Below, piece by piece: positions 7,482 to 14,523 of a stretch of DNA of 23,733 bases; position 1 is the stretch's first letter, and each line of letters opens with the position of its first letter. Below the pieces are notes generated by a model that saw only the letters and a program-made list of their open reading frames with translations, made no database searches and was not told where the DNA came from. The DNA is taken from positions 1 to 23,733 of IMG/VR virus record IMGVR_UViG_3300044818_000005; one strand, 5' to 3'. Origin of the DNA: a virus. The translations under genes and the position numbers were made by a program.

Positions 7482-8003
7482 ATGAAGGTAAGCATCCGCA
7501 AGACCGAAGAACTGCGCATTGAAGACGAAGCCTCTACTGAGTCCATCAATGTGACGCTGGTCGATGAATCACCCGGTGTTGGACGCCTAGTTGTTCAAGG
7601 TACTGGGCAGACCTCTGCCTGCTACTGGAACAACATGGGCAAGCTGTCTACGCGGGAATTCTTCCTCGCGGCAACCGATAAGTACATTGTTGGTTGTCTC
7701 GACCCGTTCGGCACCCTGTTCCGCAAGATTGAACCGAAAACACTGTCCTCTATTGTGATCGCAGACATCGAGAAGGCAGATACCACTGACGGCGAGCAAA
7801 AGCTCAGGCTGATTGCCAGAACTCGTGAATTCGACCCTATCTCGGACGTAAATGGCCTACATGCGCTGAATAGCGACCTGATGCTTGCCATCTACGGCCC
7901 AATGTGGACGAATCAGGTCAACGAACGCTTCCTCGGACAACATCCGCTGTATACCGGGTTGTTCACACGAATAGCTACGATTCGACAGGTTCTGCTTGGC
8001 TAA
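7482..8003 (+). CDS. 173-aa hypothetical phage protein
   Basis: ATG 7482 has GGAG at 7469-7472. It is a soluble mixed alpha/beta protein with a distinctive central block, ACYWNNMGKLSTREFFLAAT, followed by DKYIVGCL (about residues 46-73). There is no membrane segment, signal peptide or nucleotide-binding motif. I do not recognise the family with confidence; aromatic-rich cores like this occur in small conserved phage proteins of unknown role. It is the last gene before the holin leader, separated from the holin ATG by about 70 bp that holds a perfect inverted repeat. Confidence 0.75.
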   Translation: MKVSIRKTEELRIEDEASTESINVTLVDESPGVGRLVVQGTGQTSACYWNNMGKLSTREFFLAATDKYIVGCLDPFGTLFRKIEPKTLSSIVIADIEKADTTDGEQKLRLIARTREFDPISDVNGLHALNSDLMLAIYGPMWTNQVNERFLGQHPLYTGLFTRIATIRQVLLG

Positions 8004-8010
8004 GTGTATC

Positions 8011-8069
8011 TCTCCGGTCAGTTTGCCACTATTATGTGCGCTGGCCAGATTAAGGCCTCTGACCGGAGA
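8011..8069 (+). promoter_or_regulatory. Perfect 11-bp inverted repeat enclosing the holin leader and Shine-Dalgarno
   Basis: TCTCCGGTCAG at 8011-8021 is the exact reverse complement of CTGACCGGAGA at 8059-8069, with 37 nt between. The holin Shine-Dalgarno (CCGGAG, 8063-8068) is inside the right arm, 7 nt before ATG 8076. In an mRNA starting upstream, the arms could pair and hide the ribosome site. Alternatively the arms are operator half-sites: a TATTAT at 8030-8035 lies between them, though no good -35 is visible. A perfect palindrome CTGGCCAG (8041-8048) lies in the loop. Confidence 0.6.
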
Positions 8070-8075
8070 TTCGCT

Positions 8076-8405
8076 ATGCCATGGAAACACGATCCTACCG
8101 TATCCGGTACGATTTTCGCCGTAGTCCTCAGCTTGCTCTCTGGCTTCTTGTCCGTGGCTTCCGCCTTGGCCAAGGGCCAGAAATTCTCGCTGTTGTGGCT
8201 TTCTGCTCAACTCACCGGCGCTGTATTGGCCGGCTGGCTTGTTTGGGACATGTACCCAGTCATTGCCGACAGCGTACCGGGTTGGTTCACCCAACCAATT
8301 GCAACGTCGGTCGCTGCGCACTACGGGGGCAAACTCTTCTCGATTGTCGAGGGAGTGTTAGGAAAACGCTGGGGGGTGGATACACCACCTCCGGCTCAAC
8401 AGTAA
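8076..8405 (+). CDS. Holin, LydA-like
   Basis: 109 aa from ATG 8076; the longer upstream frame would translate through the inverted-repeat leader and has no Shine-Dalgarno. It forms the inner-membrane lesion that releases endolysin. Three hydrophobic stretches are visible: about residues 9-32 (SGTIFAVVLSLLSGFLSVAS), 38-62 (LLWLSAQLTGAVLAGWLVWD) and a weaker 70-90. A short basic link (AKGQKFS) separates the first two and a basic tail (GKRWG) ends the protein. This resembles the LydA/Phage_holin_3 class. Unusually, it is on the + strand, not beside the endolysin and spanins, which face it on the - strand. It is followed by an intrinsic terminator. Confidence 0.75.
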   Translation: MPWKHDPTVSGTIFAVVLSLLSGFLSVASALAKGQKFSLLWLSAQLTGAVLAGWLVWDMYPVIADSVPGWFTQPIATSVAAHYGGKLFSIVEGVLGKRWGVDTPPPAQQ

Positions 8406-8411
8406 CTACCA

Positions 8412-8435
8412 AGCCTCGCACTGCGGGGCTTTTTT
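8412..8435 (+). terminator. Rho-independent terminator after holin
   Basis: AGCCTCGC (8412-8419) and GCGGGGCT (8423-8430) form an 8-bp stem with one G-U pair and an ACT loop, followed by a run of six T. It begins 6 bp after the holin stop and ends 11 bp before the next ATG, so downstream genes need read-through or a promoter that is not apparent. Confidence 0.85.
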
Positions 8436-8446
8436 ACGGGTGCAAT

Positions 8447-8710
8447 ATGAGCAAATACCACACATTGGTGATTAAGGGCGATTTAGCCAATCACCCGCGC
8501 TTTGTGCAGATTGACGGTGTTGATTACGAAGTAACTACCTCGGCCGAGGGGCATTTGGCAGCCAAGTGCGAAATCTTGGAGCAGTTCACTAAAGCCCAGG
8601 CCGAAACAGAACTCTGGAAACCCACAGCGTCTGAGGAAACTTTCATGTCCGAGGCAGAAGAGGCTGTTAAACAGGCTCAAGAAGCGAAAGAAGGGGGTTA
8701 CCGTGACTGA
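8447..8710 (+). CDS. 87-aa hypothetical protein
   Basis: ATG 8447 lies directly behind the holin terminator with only a weak ribosome site (ACGGG). The N-terminal half is a small beta-rich unit (YHTLVIKGDLANHPRFVQID) and the C-terminal half is a charged helix rich in Glu/Ala (SEAEEAVKQAQEAKEGG), a likely coiled coil. It overlaps the next gene by 8 bp. No family is recognised. Confidence 0.6.
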   Translation: MSKYHTLVIKGDLANHPRFVQIDGVDYEVTTSAEGHLAAKCEILEQFTKAQAETELWKPTASEETFMSEAEEAVKQAQEAKEGGYRD

Positions 8711-8984
8711 CGTCAAACCAGTAAAAAGATACTTTACCGTGGTCTTCGAGATCACCAACGAAGAAAACTTCACCGGCATGTTTGCCGGCCCGTTCACCAA
8801 GTCATTGGCCGAAGATTCGGACATCATTGAAGGGGTAAAGGTAGTTTGCTGCGGTACTGGTGACACTATGACCGCTTATGACGCATTGACCGAAGAGCTG
8901 CAAACGCAAGGCATCAACACGGATGATGTGGTGCGGGATTACTGCGCAGAGATGGAATTCGATGGCGATGCTATTATTGGCTGA
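8703..8984 (+). CDS. 93-aa acidic hypothetical protein
   Basis: The GTG start is preceded by AAGGGGG about 5 nt upstream, within the end of the previous gene. The protein is acidic, with a beta-like N-terminus (KRYFTVVFEITNEENFTGMF) and no membrane or nucleotide-binding motif. It is the last gene of the rightward block, ending 14 bp before the convergent spanin gene. The function is unknown. Confidence 0.65.
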   Translation: MTDVKPVKRYFTVVFEITNEENFTGMFAGPFTKSLAEDSDIIEGVKVVCCGTGDTMTAYDALTEELQTQGINTDDVVRDYCAEMEFDGDAIIG

Positions 8985-8990
8985 AAAAGA

Positions 8991-9011
8991 AGCGGGGCCT
9001 ATTGGCCCCGT
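8991..9011. terminator. Bidirectional terminator between convergent operons
   Basis: CGGGGCC (8993-8999), loop TATT, GGCCCCG (9004-9010): a perfect 7-bp GC stem. Read leftward it is followed by TTCTTTTT, a good U-tract; read rightward the T-rich segment (TGCTTTA) is weaker. The stop codon of the Rz-like gene (8999-9001) lies inside the hairpin. Confidence 0.8.
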
Positions 9012-9505
9012 GCTTTATCGTACATCTGTTCTACGTTTAAGGCTCGTTTACGAGATTCGTCAAACGATCCCGCGAGTTCTTGTCGCTCTGTGCTACAGCT
9101 TGCAAGCAAGTCGGTGAGCACCATTGCGGCGCGGGTAACTGACGAAACTGTGCTGGAATTGCCGGAAGCATTACTGGTTCGCTGTAAACGTAGCTGGAGG
9201 GAAGAGATTTCCCCGTGCAGGCCGTTAAGAGCAGCATCAGCGTCAGATTTAACGCGCTGGCTTTCAGCCCGTTGTTTATCGTTGATTTCCAGTTGATTTG
9301 CGAGGTCATCGCGTAATCCCCGTTCTGTTTCACGTTGCTTAGTTTCGAATGCTGCCTTGGCCGTCGCTTCATCCGCATTGCGTGATTCCCAACGGGCTAG
9401 CCAGCCCTTGTCGTTATAGTCGATGCCTTGGGCGAATCCTAAGCCCAAAGCCCCGACGACGAGCACTATAGCAATCCAGTGCTCGCCGAGGAAGGCTTTG
9501 ATCAT
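8999..9505 (-). CDS. Inner-membrane spanin (Rz-like, DUF2514-type)
   Basis: 168 aa. N-terminal membrane anchor near residues 9-27 (HWIAIVLVVGALGLGFAQGI), then a long charged periplasmic helix rich in Ala/Glu/Arg, the layout of i-spanins that span the periplasm and fuse the two membranes in the last step of lysis. The overall pattern resembles DUF2514 phage proteins. It starts one codon-step after the endolysin stop (TAAATG) and contains the Rz1 gene in another frame. Its stop is within the bidirectional terminator hairpin. Family assignment rests on anchor plus coiled-coil architecture, the nested lipoprotein and lysis context. Confidence 0.8.
   Translation of the reverse strand: MIKAFLGEHWIAIVLVVGALGLGFAQGIDYNDKGWLARWESRNADEATAKAAFETKQRETERGLRDDLANQLEINDKQRAESQRVKSDADAALNGLHGEISSLQLRLQRTSNASGNSSTVSSVTRAAMVLTDLLASCSTERQELAGSFDESRKRALNVEQMYDKARGQ
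9037..9309 (-). CDS. Outer-membrane lipoprotein spanin (Rz1-like), nested in Rz
   Basis: 90 aa, entirely inside the Rz-like gene in another frame. ATG at 9309-9307 is preceded by GGGGA about 7 nt upstream; the frame is open further upstream without a better site. It has a signal sequence with a lipobox L-L-T-A-C (about residues 27-31), and the mature part is proline-containing (LPAIPAQFRQLPAPQW). This matches o-spanins, which are lipidated at the cysteine and held in the outer membrane to meet Rz. The nested arrangement is well known for lambda-like Rz/Rz1. Confidence 0.85.
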   Translation of the reverse strand: MTSQINWKSTINNGLKASALNLTLMLLLTACTGKSLPSSYVYSEPVMLPAIPAQFRQLPAPQWCSPTCLQAVAQSDKNSRDRLTNLVNEP

Positions 9506-10006
9506 TTAGACCCCCAATTCTGTGCGGGCATTTGCATAAGCGGTGGCCCATGTGTCTTTGTGCGGTTTGCCCGGGCGCCAGTTCTTCACGTAGGTAGCCC
9601 AGCCGGCTTCAGCGTCACCAATCTTGGGCAATTTGCCCATGTCGGTTAACAGCAACAGCCTTGCGAAACCAGCACCCAGAACATCATCGTGTTCCATGGC
9701 AGCCCAGACAGCGGCTGCGGTTGGTGCTACATCACGTACCGCACACAGACGTTTGGCCAGGGTAGCGGAGCTAGGGTGCTTCAGCACACCGGTTACACCT
9801 CCACCTTGCTCAAACTGCCAGAAGCTGGAAGCTGGACCTTCCGGTACCAACTTCCCGTCTTTCTTGATGATTTGACGTCGGGCAGTGAATTTAGTTTCCT
9901 GCCCTCCGATGGCCAACACTTCTAATTTGGATTCATTACTGCCGTATTTATCACCGAGGATCTCGACGGCGATGTTCAATGCTGCGTGTGCCAGTTTAAT
10001 GCTCAT
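9506..10006 (-). CDS. Endolysin, lysozyme/transglycosylase-like
   Basis: 166 aa with AGGGG before the ATG. It is predicted to cut peptidoglycan glycan strands. Likely catalytic Glu is E37 in A-I-G-G-Q-E-T-K-F, followed by GPASSFWQFEQGGGVTGVL, a Gly-rich substrate-groove stretch of lysozyme-like folds. There is no N-terminal signal-anchor and no separate cell-wall-binding domain, so release through the holin is expected. The position directly before the spanins in one operon supports the lysis role. I cannot assign a specific glycosidase family by eye; a virion-associated hydrolase is an alternative. Confidence 0.75.
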   Translation of the reverse strand: MSIKLAHAALNIAVEILGDKYGSNESKLEVLAIGGQETKFTARRQIIKKDGKLVPEGPASSFWQFEQGGGVTGVLKHPSSATLAKRLCAVRDVAPTAAAVWAAMEHDDVLGAGFARLLLLTDMGKLPKIGDAEAGWATYVKNWRPGKPHKDTWATAYANARTELGV

Positions 10007-10052
10007 GTGCTGCCCCTTAGAACCAGTGATTGATTAATACTGACGGCCGAAA

Positions 10053-12032
10053 TTAAAGTTCCGCGTTGGCCGTCCAAGCAGGGTTCCAATTATATCCACC
10101 ATTGGAGGATACCTGGCTAAATATCGAGAACCCAATAGTAAGGGGGTCACGAACATCGTATACAGCGACATTCGCACTACCGCCAACCGTATAAGTGAGT
10201 GTGGGGGCAACGCGCATTACGGTTGAAAAGGCGTACGGAGTTATATTAGCCGTACCAGTGGTGCTATAACCTCCCGTCACTGAGTTACCCGATTGGTAGT
10301 ACCGAGCACAAAGTATTTGTTCAAGCGCATGGCTGCGCCGTTCAAACGGTGTTGCTTCAGTTCCAATCTCCAGTTGAAGTTCAGACACGGCGATGGTCGC
10401 GCCAACCGTTAGTCCCCAGTTAGTAGCCGTAGATGCCGATAAGTAGTTTCCGGCCTGCCAAACATTCAAGGCCGCGGTTTGATACGTTGCACCATTTAAG
10501 GCTCCGATAATCACCGACAACCCAAGACCAGAAGTCTGCGGAATAACCGCAGCCGTTGGGATGGCGGGCACTTTCACGACAACCTTGGTTACCGTGTTGG
10601 CCACCGCTGCAAAGGTGGAGATATAGCTTTGAGACACAGTGCTATCGCTGACAGCAACCGTGTATGTGCCGGTAATGCTCGCCCGGAACAAGAACGAAAG
10701 CGCAACCGGCTGACCTTTCAGGTCATAGCAGTTGTACCCTTCGACACGCTGGGTGATACCGGTCCAATATTTATTGCCGGAATAGTCAGTCAAGGCAGTA
10801 TTGACAGTTTGGAGTACGCAGTTTTTAGTAATCGCCCCGTCCACAAGTGTACTTAAAGACTGGGTAAATGAACCTCCTGCGTTTGAGTTGGCCGCCATGT
10901 AACGGTCCGGGCCACCGTACCCACTAACACCACTGGCGAATGTAAATGCCGTACGTTGAGCCAAGCTAACAGCACCATTGATAATGCGGTTACGTCCCGG
11001 CACCAGTAACGCAGCACGAGCTGCGTCTGCTGTAATCGCGCCAGTACCGCCGTGGGCAATGTCAGTAACCGCAGTCTTATCCACCTTGGTCAGCAACAAA
11101 GCGTCATCTTGCGCTTTGGTGTACCGATCCGCGAACTTAGTGTCCGTGTCAGGCTTGTCCGCCTTAGTGGCCAGCAGTACGTCGCTTTCTGGCTTGGTGT
11201 ACACGTTGGATACCATGTCAGACAGCACTTTGCCTTGCTTAGCTGACAGCACCTTGGTAGCGTCGGTACTGGTCAAGCCATCAACGATGCTGGTCTTGTC
11301 GATCTTCAGATTCAACGCGTTCTGTTGCGCTGTGCTAACAGGTTTGGACGCATCCGGCGTGTTGTCTACGGAACCCAGCCCGACATCCACATTATTCAGC
11401 GTTACCGCGCCGGTCTTGCCCGCTACTGAACTAACTAGTTCAGTGTTGTCGATCTTGTAGAATGAATCATTGGCCAGGGTGAACATCAAGGTATCACCGA
11501 CACCGTATACAGTCCCATCGACGGTACCGCCCACAGTCACCTTCCACATGCTGGATGTGGTGGGATGAGTCGGGTACACGCCGCCTGACAGATCAATGCT
11601 TCCTCGGTCGGTAATTACTCCCACCAGTGAAGCAGCCGCCTCCTGCGCTTCATCTCGAGCCAGCTCAGCAGCTATTTTAGCGGCTACGGCCTGATCTTTA
11701 TTGACGGTCGAGGTATCCGCGCTGCTGACTGCGGTAGCTGCTGAAACTACTGCAGCGTCGGCCGAGATGCCAGCATTGGCTTCACTGTCCGTAGCCGAGG
11801 TAGCCGCAGCAGTTGCCAAGGCTTCCTTGGCCGTAGCGTTGTTAGACGCTGCCACCGCGACATCTTTAGCTGCTACAGTCACATCTTTGGCTTCCACAGC
11901 CGTTGTTGCCGCATTTACCGTGGCCAGCTCCGAAGCTTCGAAAGTGCTCTGCGTATTGCGGACTTCGTCGGCCAAGGCCAGATTCACCACCGCTAAGTTA
12001 TCAACGGCTGTCGCCAATTGTTCGTAGGACAT
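10053..12032 (-). CDS. Tail fibre protein
   Basis: 659 aa. Residues ~1-130 are an Ala-rich coiled coil (repeated TAVEAKDVTVAAKDVAVAA-type units). A beta-rich collar follows (SSMWKVTVGGTVDGTVYGVG). Fibre repeats come next: AGKTGAVTLNNVDVGLGSVD and two copies of Y-T-K-x2-x-D-x-L-L-x-T-K-x-D-K. Then comes a G-G-T-G-A-I-T-A-D-A-A-R-A-A-L block and a C-terminal receptor-binding-like module beginning RNRIINGAVSLAQR. The near-terminal FERRSHALEQILCARYYQ signature occurs in many phage and prophage fibres. It probably forms trimers and determines host range. No chaperone gene follows; the endolysin is next. Confidence 0.88.
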   Translation of the reverse strand: MSYEQLATAVDNLAVVNLALADEVRNTQSTFEASELATVNAATTAVEAKDVTVAAKDVAVAASNNATAKEALATAAATSATDSEANAGISADAAVVSAATAVSSADTSTVNKDQAVAAKIAAELARDEAQEAAASLVGVITDRGSIDLSGGVYPTHPTTSSMWKVTVGGTVDGTVYGVGDTLMFTLANDSFYKIDNTELVSSVAGKTGAVTLNNVDVGLGSVDNTPDASKPVSTAQQNALNLKIDKTSIVDGLTSTDATKVLSAKQGKVLSDMVSNVYTKPESDVLLATKADKPDTDTKFADRYTKAQDDALLLTKVDKTAVTDIAHGGTGAITADAARAALLVPGRNRIINGAVSLAQRTAFTFASGVSGYGGPDRYMAANSNAGGSFTQSLSTLVDGAITKNCVLQTVNTALTDYSGNKYWTGITQRVEGYNCYDLKGQPVALSFLFRASITGTYTVAVSDSTVSQSYISTFAAVANTVTKVVVKVPAIPTAAVIPQTSGLGLSVIIGALNGATYQTAALNVWQAGNYLSASTATNWGLTVGATIAVSELQLEIGTEATPFERRSHALEQILCARYYQSGNSVTGGYSTTGTANITPYAFSTVMRVAPTLTYTVGGSANVAVYDVRDPLTIGFSIFSQVSSNGGYNWNPAWTANAEL

Positions 12033-12059
12033 GCAACCCTCCGGGGGTCTAAAGTTGTA

Positions 12060-12093
12060 GCGGCTGAAACCAGCAAAATAAGGATTCAGCCGC
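12060..12093 (-). other. 9-bp stem-loop between SGNH gene and tail fibre
   Basis: GCGGCTGAA (12060-12068) pairs perfectly with TTCAGCCGC (12085-12093) around a 16-nt loop. On the - strand mRNA it lies between the SGNH stop and the fibre Shine-Dalgarno. No U-tract follows, so it is not a typical terminator; an mRNA-stability or processing element is possible. Confidence 0.5.
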
Positions 12094-12106
12094 GATTATA
12101 GCGTTG

Positions 12107-13483
12107 TTACGCGAAAATGATCTTGTGGCAGTCGACGGAACGGAATCGCACAGTAATGTTGGCGGCAACCCCTTGCCGAAGTACCACAGTGCCTCGCGTA
12201 CGCATGGAGTTCAATGTTACCCCTCCCGGTACCTTCAAAGGTGGTGTTTTCAACAAATACCCGGTATGTGCGAGTGAATCACCAATAAAGGCTGTTTCAC
12301 CCGAGGCCAAGCCGCCATCATCACACACAACAGTCACCGTGGACGAGGTATGTGCCAAACGCAAACCAAAGAAGATACTGGAGTGTCCAGTGTTACCAGC
12401 CGGCGCGTCATATTCGCAATAGGCTTCGATCACATCATCTGGGACCACGTTGGCCACGCCGACGTTGTTCTGCCACTCGACCGAGGGTGCAGAAGCTGTT
12501 GGCGTACCTGTAATCACCAACTTCTGCCAATTCTCGGAAATGCCGAATGAGTTGACGATAACTTCCTTGGAACACACGGTGGTAACACCATCGCAGTTCA
12601 AATGCTGAACCGTGTGGTTATCTGCCACTTCGCCGGTACAAGAGCCGGTCGATGCAGTAATCGTTCCTGCGGTACCGTTCGTGAGTGGGTTGGCATTGAG
12701 AATGCCGCCCGGGTTGTAGGTGGCGTTATAGCCTGCCGAAATGCTCACATAAGGTCGCAAATCGACCACAGGGAACAAGGTTGCCAGCAAACGGGCCAGT
12801 GCCTGCCCATGGCGAGTGCTTGCCTCTTGCCCTGGGTGAGTATGGTCCGGGAGAAATCCAGTGATGGCATAGCCCAGTGTCGAGGTAGTCAGCCAACCGT
12901 ATTGCGACAGATCACAAACAAACACGTTGCGCTTGAAGCGACGGCTGCGCTGCCAGTTGATACAGGCATGGTGTTCGGCCACTTGGTTGGCAGTGAATAC
13001 CGGAGCACCCGCAGCAGCCGCATCCGTTGGCGGAATGTCGGTCATCCAGATGACGATGATCCCGGCCTTCAAGATCCGGCGTTCGATCTCCTTCATGTTG
13101 GTGATGCTGTCGTTGGTAGGACTGCCGTTAGCAGTCATTACCGGCGCCGTTGCCGCCCGGTCGTTACGCGACATGAACAACACAACGAAGGTCACGTTGT
13201 TGGCCAGCCACGTCGCAATCGACGTGTCAATCCGACCCAGAATGTCATTGGTGGTACTCCCACCGATGGCACAGTTAGTGGCCACGGGGAAGTCAACCGA
13301 CTGCCGCATCAACGCTCGTGCGTGGTGAGCCCAACCATAAGAGTGCAGGCGCGTAGCCAAGGCGCTGGCCGATGAGTTGCGCTGGCCACGGCTGTCGCCT
13401 TCGATACCGCCAATCACGGAAAGCCGTGAGTAATACTTGTCGCCTTGCAGCCGGGTAATGCCCGGGACGTCTAAAAGACCCAT
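12107..13483 (-). CDS. SGNH/GDSL hydrolase on the tail
   Basis: 458 aa, ATG with AAGGA upstream. All four SGNH blocks are visible: block I G29-D30-S31-R with nucleophile S31, block II G75 in AIGGSTTND, block III N107 in F-M-S-R-N-D, and block V D213-H-T-H216. The N-terminal ~240 residues form the hydrolase. The rest is beta-rich (YVSISAGYNATYNPGG onward) and ends VRFRSVDCHKIIFA, probably a fibre or carbohydrate-binding module. Located between two fibre-type genes, it probably removes acetyl groups from host O-antigen, capsule or exopolysaccharide during adsorption. The family is secure from the motifs; substrate is inference. Confidence 0.88.
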   Translation of the reverse strand: MGLLDVPGITRLQGDKYYSRLSVIGGIEGDSRGQRNSSASALATRLHSYGWAHHARALMRQSVDFPVATNCAIGGSTTNDILGRIDTSIATWLANNVTFVVLFMSRNDRAATAPVMTANGSPTNDSITNMKEIERRILKAGIIVIWMTDIPPTDAAAAGAPVFTANQVAEHHACINWQRSRRFKRNVFVCDLSQYGWLTTSTLGYAITGFLPDHTHPGQEASTRHGQALARLLATLFPVVDLRPYVSISAGYNATYNPGGILNANPLTNGTAGTITASTGSCTGEVADNHTVQHLNCDGVTTVCSKEVIVNSFGISENWQKLVITGTPTASAPSVEWQNNVGVANVVPDDVIEAYCEYDAPAGNTGHSSIFFGLRLAHTSSTVTVVCDDGGLASGETAFIGDSLAHTGYLLKTPPLKVPGGVTLNSMRTRGTVVLRQGVAANITVRFRSVDCHKIIFA

Positions 13484-13494
13484 GGTGTTTTTCC

Positions 13495-14436
13495 TTAAAC
13501 AATCGTGATTTTAGGCATCGACATAATCGCGCCAGTGGCGTTACGCACGTAGGCCGTCTGTGTGATCAGCTTGGACGGGGGACCAGCGTAAGTGGCGTGC
13601 CAGGCATCCACAGCACCGGGAAAATCCGGGTTGACAATATCAGCCGTGAAAGTGCCAGCCACATCGTTAGGCCACTCGATAGTAGCGGAGAGCAAGGTGT
13701 CGTTTTCATCACGGACCACGTCCGACACCAGCCGGAAGTTCAGTGCCAGTGCCCAAGTCGGCAAGTTCTGCGCAGCAATGGCCTGAGCTGCGGCTTGGGC
13801 CTCCAATGCAGCATTCTTGGCTTCTATAGAGTCGATCTGGGTCAGGCCCACCGAAGCCAGAGCATCTACAGCAAAGGCTTCAGCCGAGTCCCGGGCCGCT
13901 TCTGCGTTGACTTCAGCCGCTTCAGCCTCATCTGCACCGACCTCTGCCCGGTTCATCAAGACCGTCACACGATCTTCGATACCGTCGAGAATGCCGACCT
14001 GTTCAGACGCATAGGCAGCCGAAGCTGCTGCACTGACTGCGGCAGCAGTTGCCGTGACCTTGGCGTCGATGATGATCTGCAGAGCCGTCTCATCCCACGG
14101 ACGGGACCATGTAGGCGTAGTGACAATCAAGTCTTCTACGCGCAGCACCTCAGAAGACTCAGTGACCATGAAGCGGAAGCGCAAACCAGCAGTGCAACCA
14201 TCAATGTCCGCAACTGCGCCCGGTTGATTCATCAACAGGTAATAAGTGGCGAAGCCCGCCATTAATTCGAGGGTTGCCTCACCTTGCGCGTCAGTTGTGC
14301 CATTAACGTCACCAACCACCTGAATACCGGTGTTGAGCGTCTCATCGAAGCTCGGTTTCCGCGTTGTAACGAGAAACGGCGCATCAACGACCGGAGTCCC
14401 GTCGGGATGCGAAAATTTGAACAAAACAGCAGTCAT
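13495..14436 (-). CDS. Tail protein with N-terminal beta domain and Ala/Glu coiled coil
   Basis: 313 aa, AGGAG before ATG. Residues 1-~110 form a beta-rich domain like an Ig- or transthyretin-type fold (SHPDGTPVVDAPFLVTTRKP, then DAQGEATLEL). Residues ~120-215 are an Ala/Glu-rich helix (AAAVSAAASAAYASEQVG, EAEAAEVNAEAARDSAEAF), a probable trimeric coiled coil. The C-terminal ~90 residues are again beta-rich. The architecture suits a baseplate-to-fibre connector. The next gene (SGNH) starts 11 bp after its stop, so they are likely partners. No precise family is named. Confidence 0.75.
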   Translation of the reverse strand: MTAVLFKFSHPDGTPVVDAPFLVTTRKPSFDETLNTGIQVVGDVNGTTDAQGEATLELMAGFATYYLLMNQPGAVADIDGCTAGLRFRFMVTESSEVLRVEDLIVTTPTWSRPWDETALQIIIDAKVTATAAAVSAAASAAYASEQVGILDGIEDRVTVLMNRAEVGADEAEAAEVNAEAARDSAEAFAVDALASVGLTQIDSIEAKNAALEAQAAAQAIAAQNLPTWALALNFRLVSDVVRDENDTLLSATIEWPNDVAGTFTADIVNPDFPGAVDAWHATYAGPPSKLITQTAYVRNATGAIMSMPKITIV

Positions 14437-14449
14437 TGGCTGTCTCCTA

Positions 14450-14475
14450 TAAAAAACCGCCCAATTCCGGGCGGT
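14450..14475 (-). terminator. Rho-independent terminator inside the tail operon
   Basis: Read leftward: ACCGCCC, loop GGAATT, GGGCGGT, then six T (14456-14451). It is a perfect 7-bp stem with a U-tract. It lies only 14 bp before the ATG of the downstream tail gene, so it would cut that transcript unless antitermination or partial read-through occurs. Confidence 0.85.
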
Positions 14476-14493
14476 GGTGCGAACTTTATCATT

Positions 14494-14516
14494 AATGGCG
14501 GATTACGTCCGCCATT
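14494..14516. other. 9-bp perfect stem-loop next to the tail-operon terminator
   Basis: AATGGCGGA (14494-14502) and TCCGCCATT (14508-14516) pair around a TTACG loop. No U-tract follows in either direction. Together with the terminator at 14450 it makes a tandem hairpin in the 87-bp gap between tail genes. Confidence 0.55.
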
Positions 14517-14523
14517 GCATGGG

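Noticed and set aside
8004-8075. Upstream extension of the holin (24 extra codons)
   Set aside because: It reads through the inverted-repeat leader, begins without a Shine-Dalgarno, and the ATG at 8076 has a good one. A dual-start holin regulator would need a second nearby start of the lambda S type, which is not convincing here.
12602-13375. 257-codon + strand frame opposite the SGNH esterase
   Set aside because: The - strand gene has a full set of SGNH catalytic residues, and the + frame is Arg/Cys-rich noise.
13597-14265. 222-codon + strand frame opposite the coiled-coil tail protein, and Ala/Ser-rich + frames at 11701-12027
   Set aside because: Alanine-rich coiled coils create open antisense frames; there is no ribosome site or operon context.
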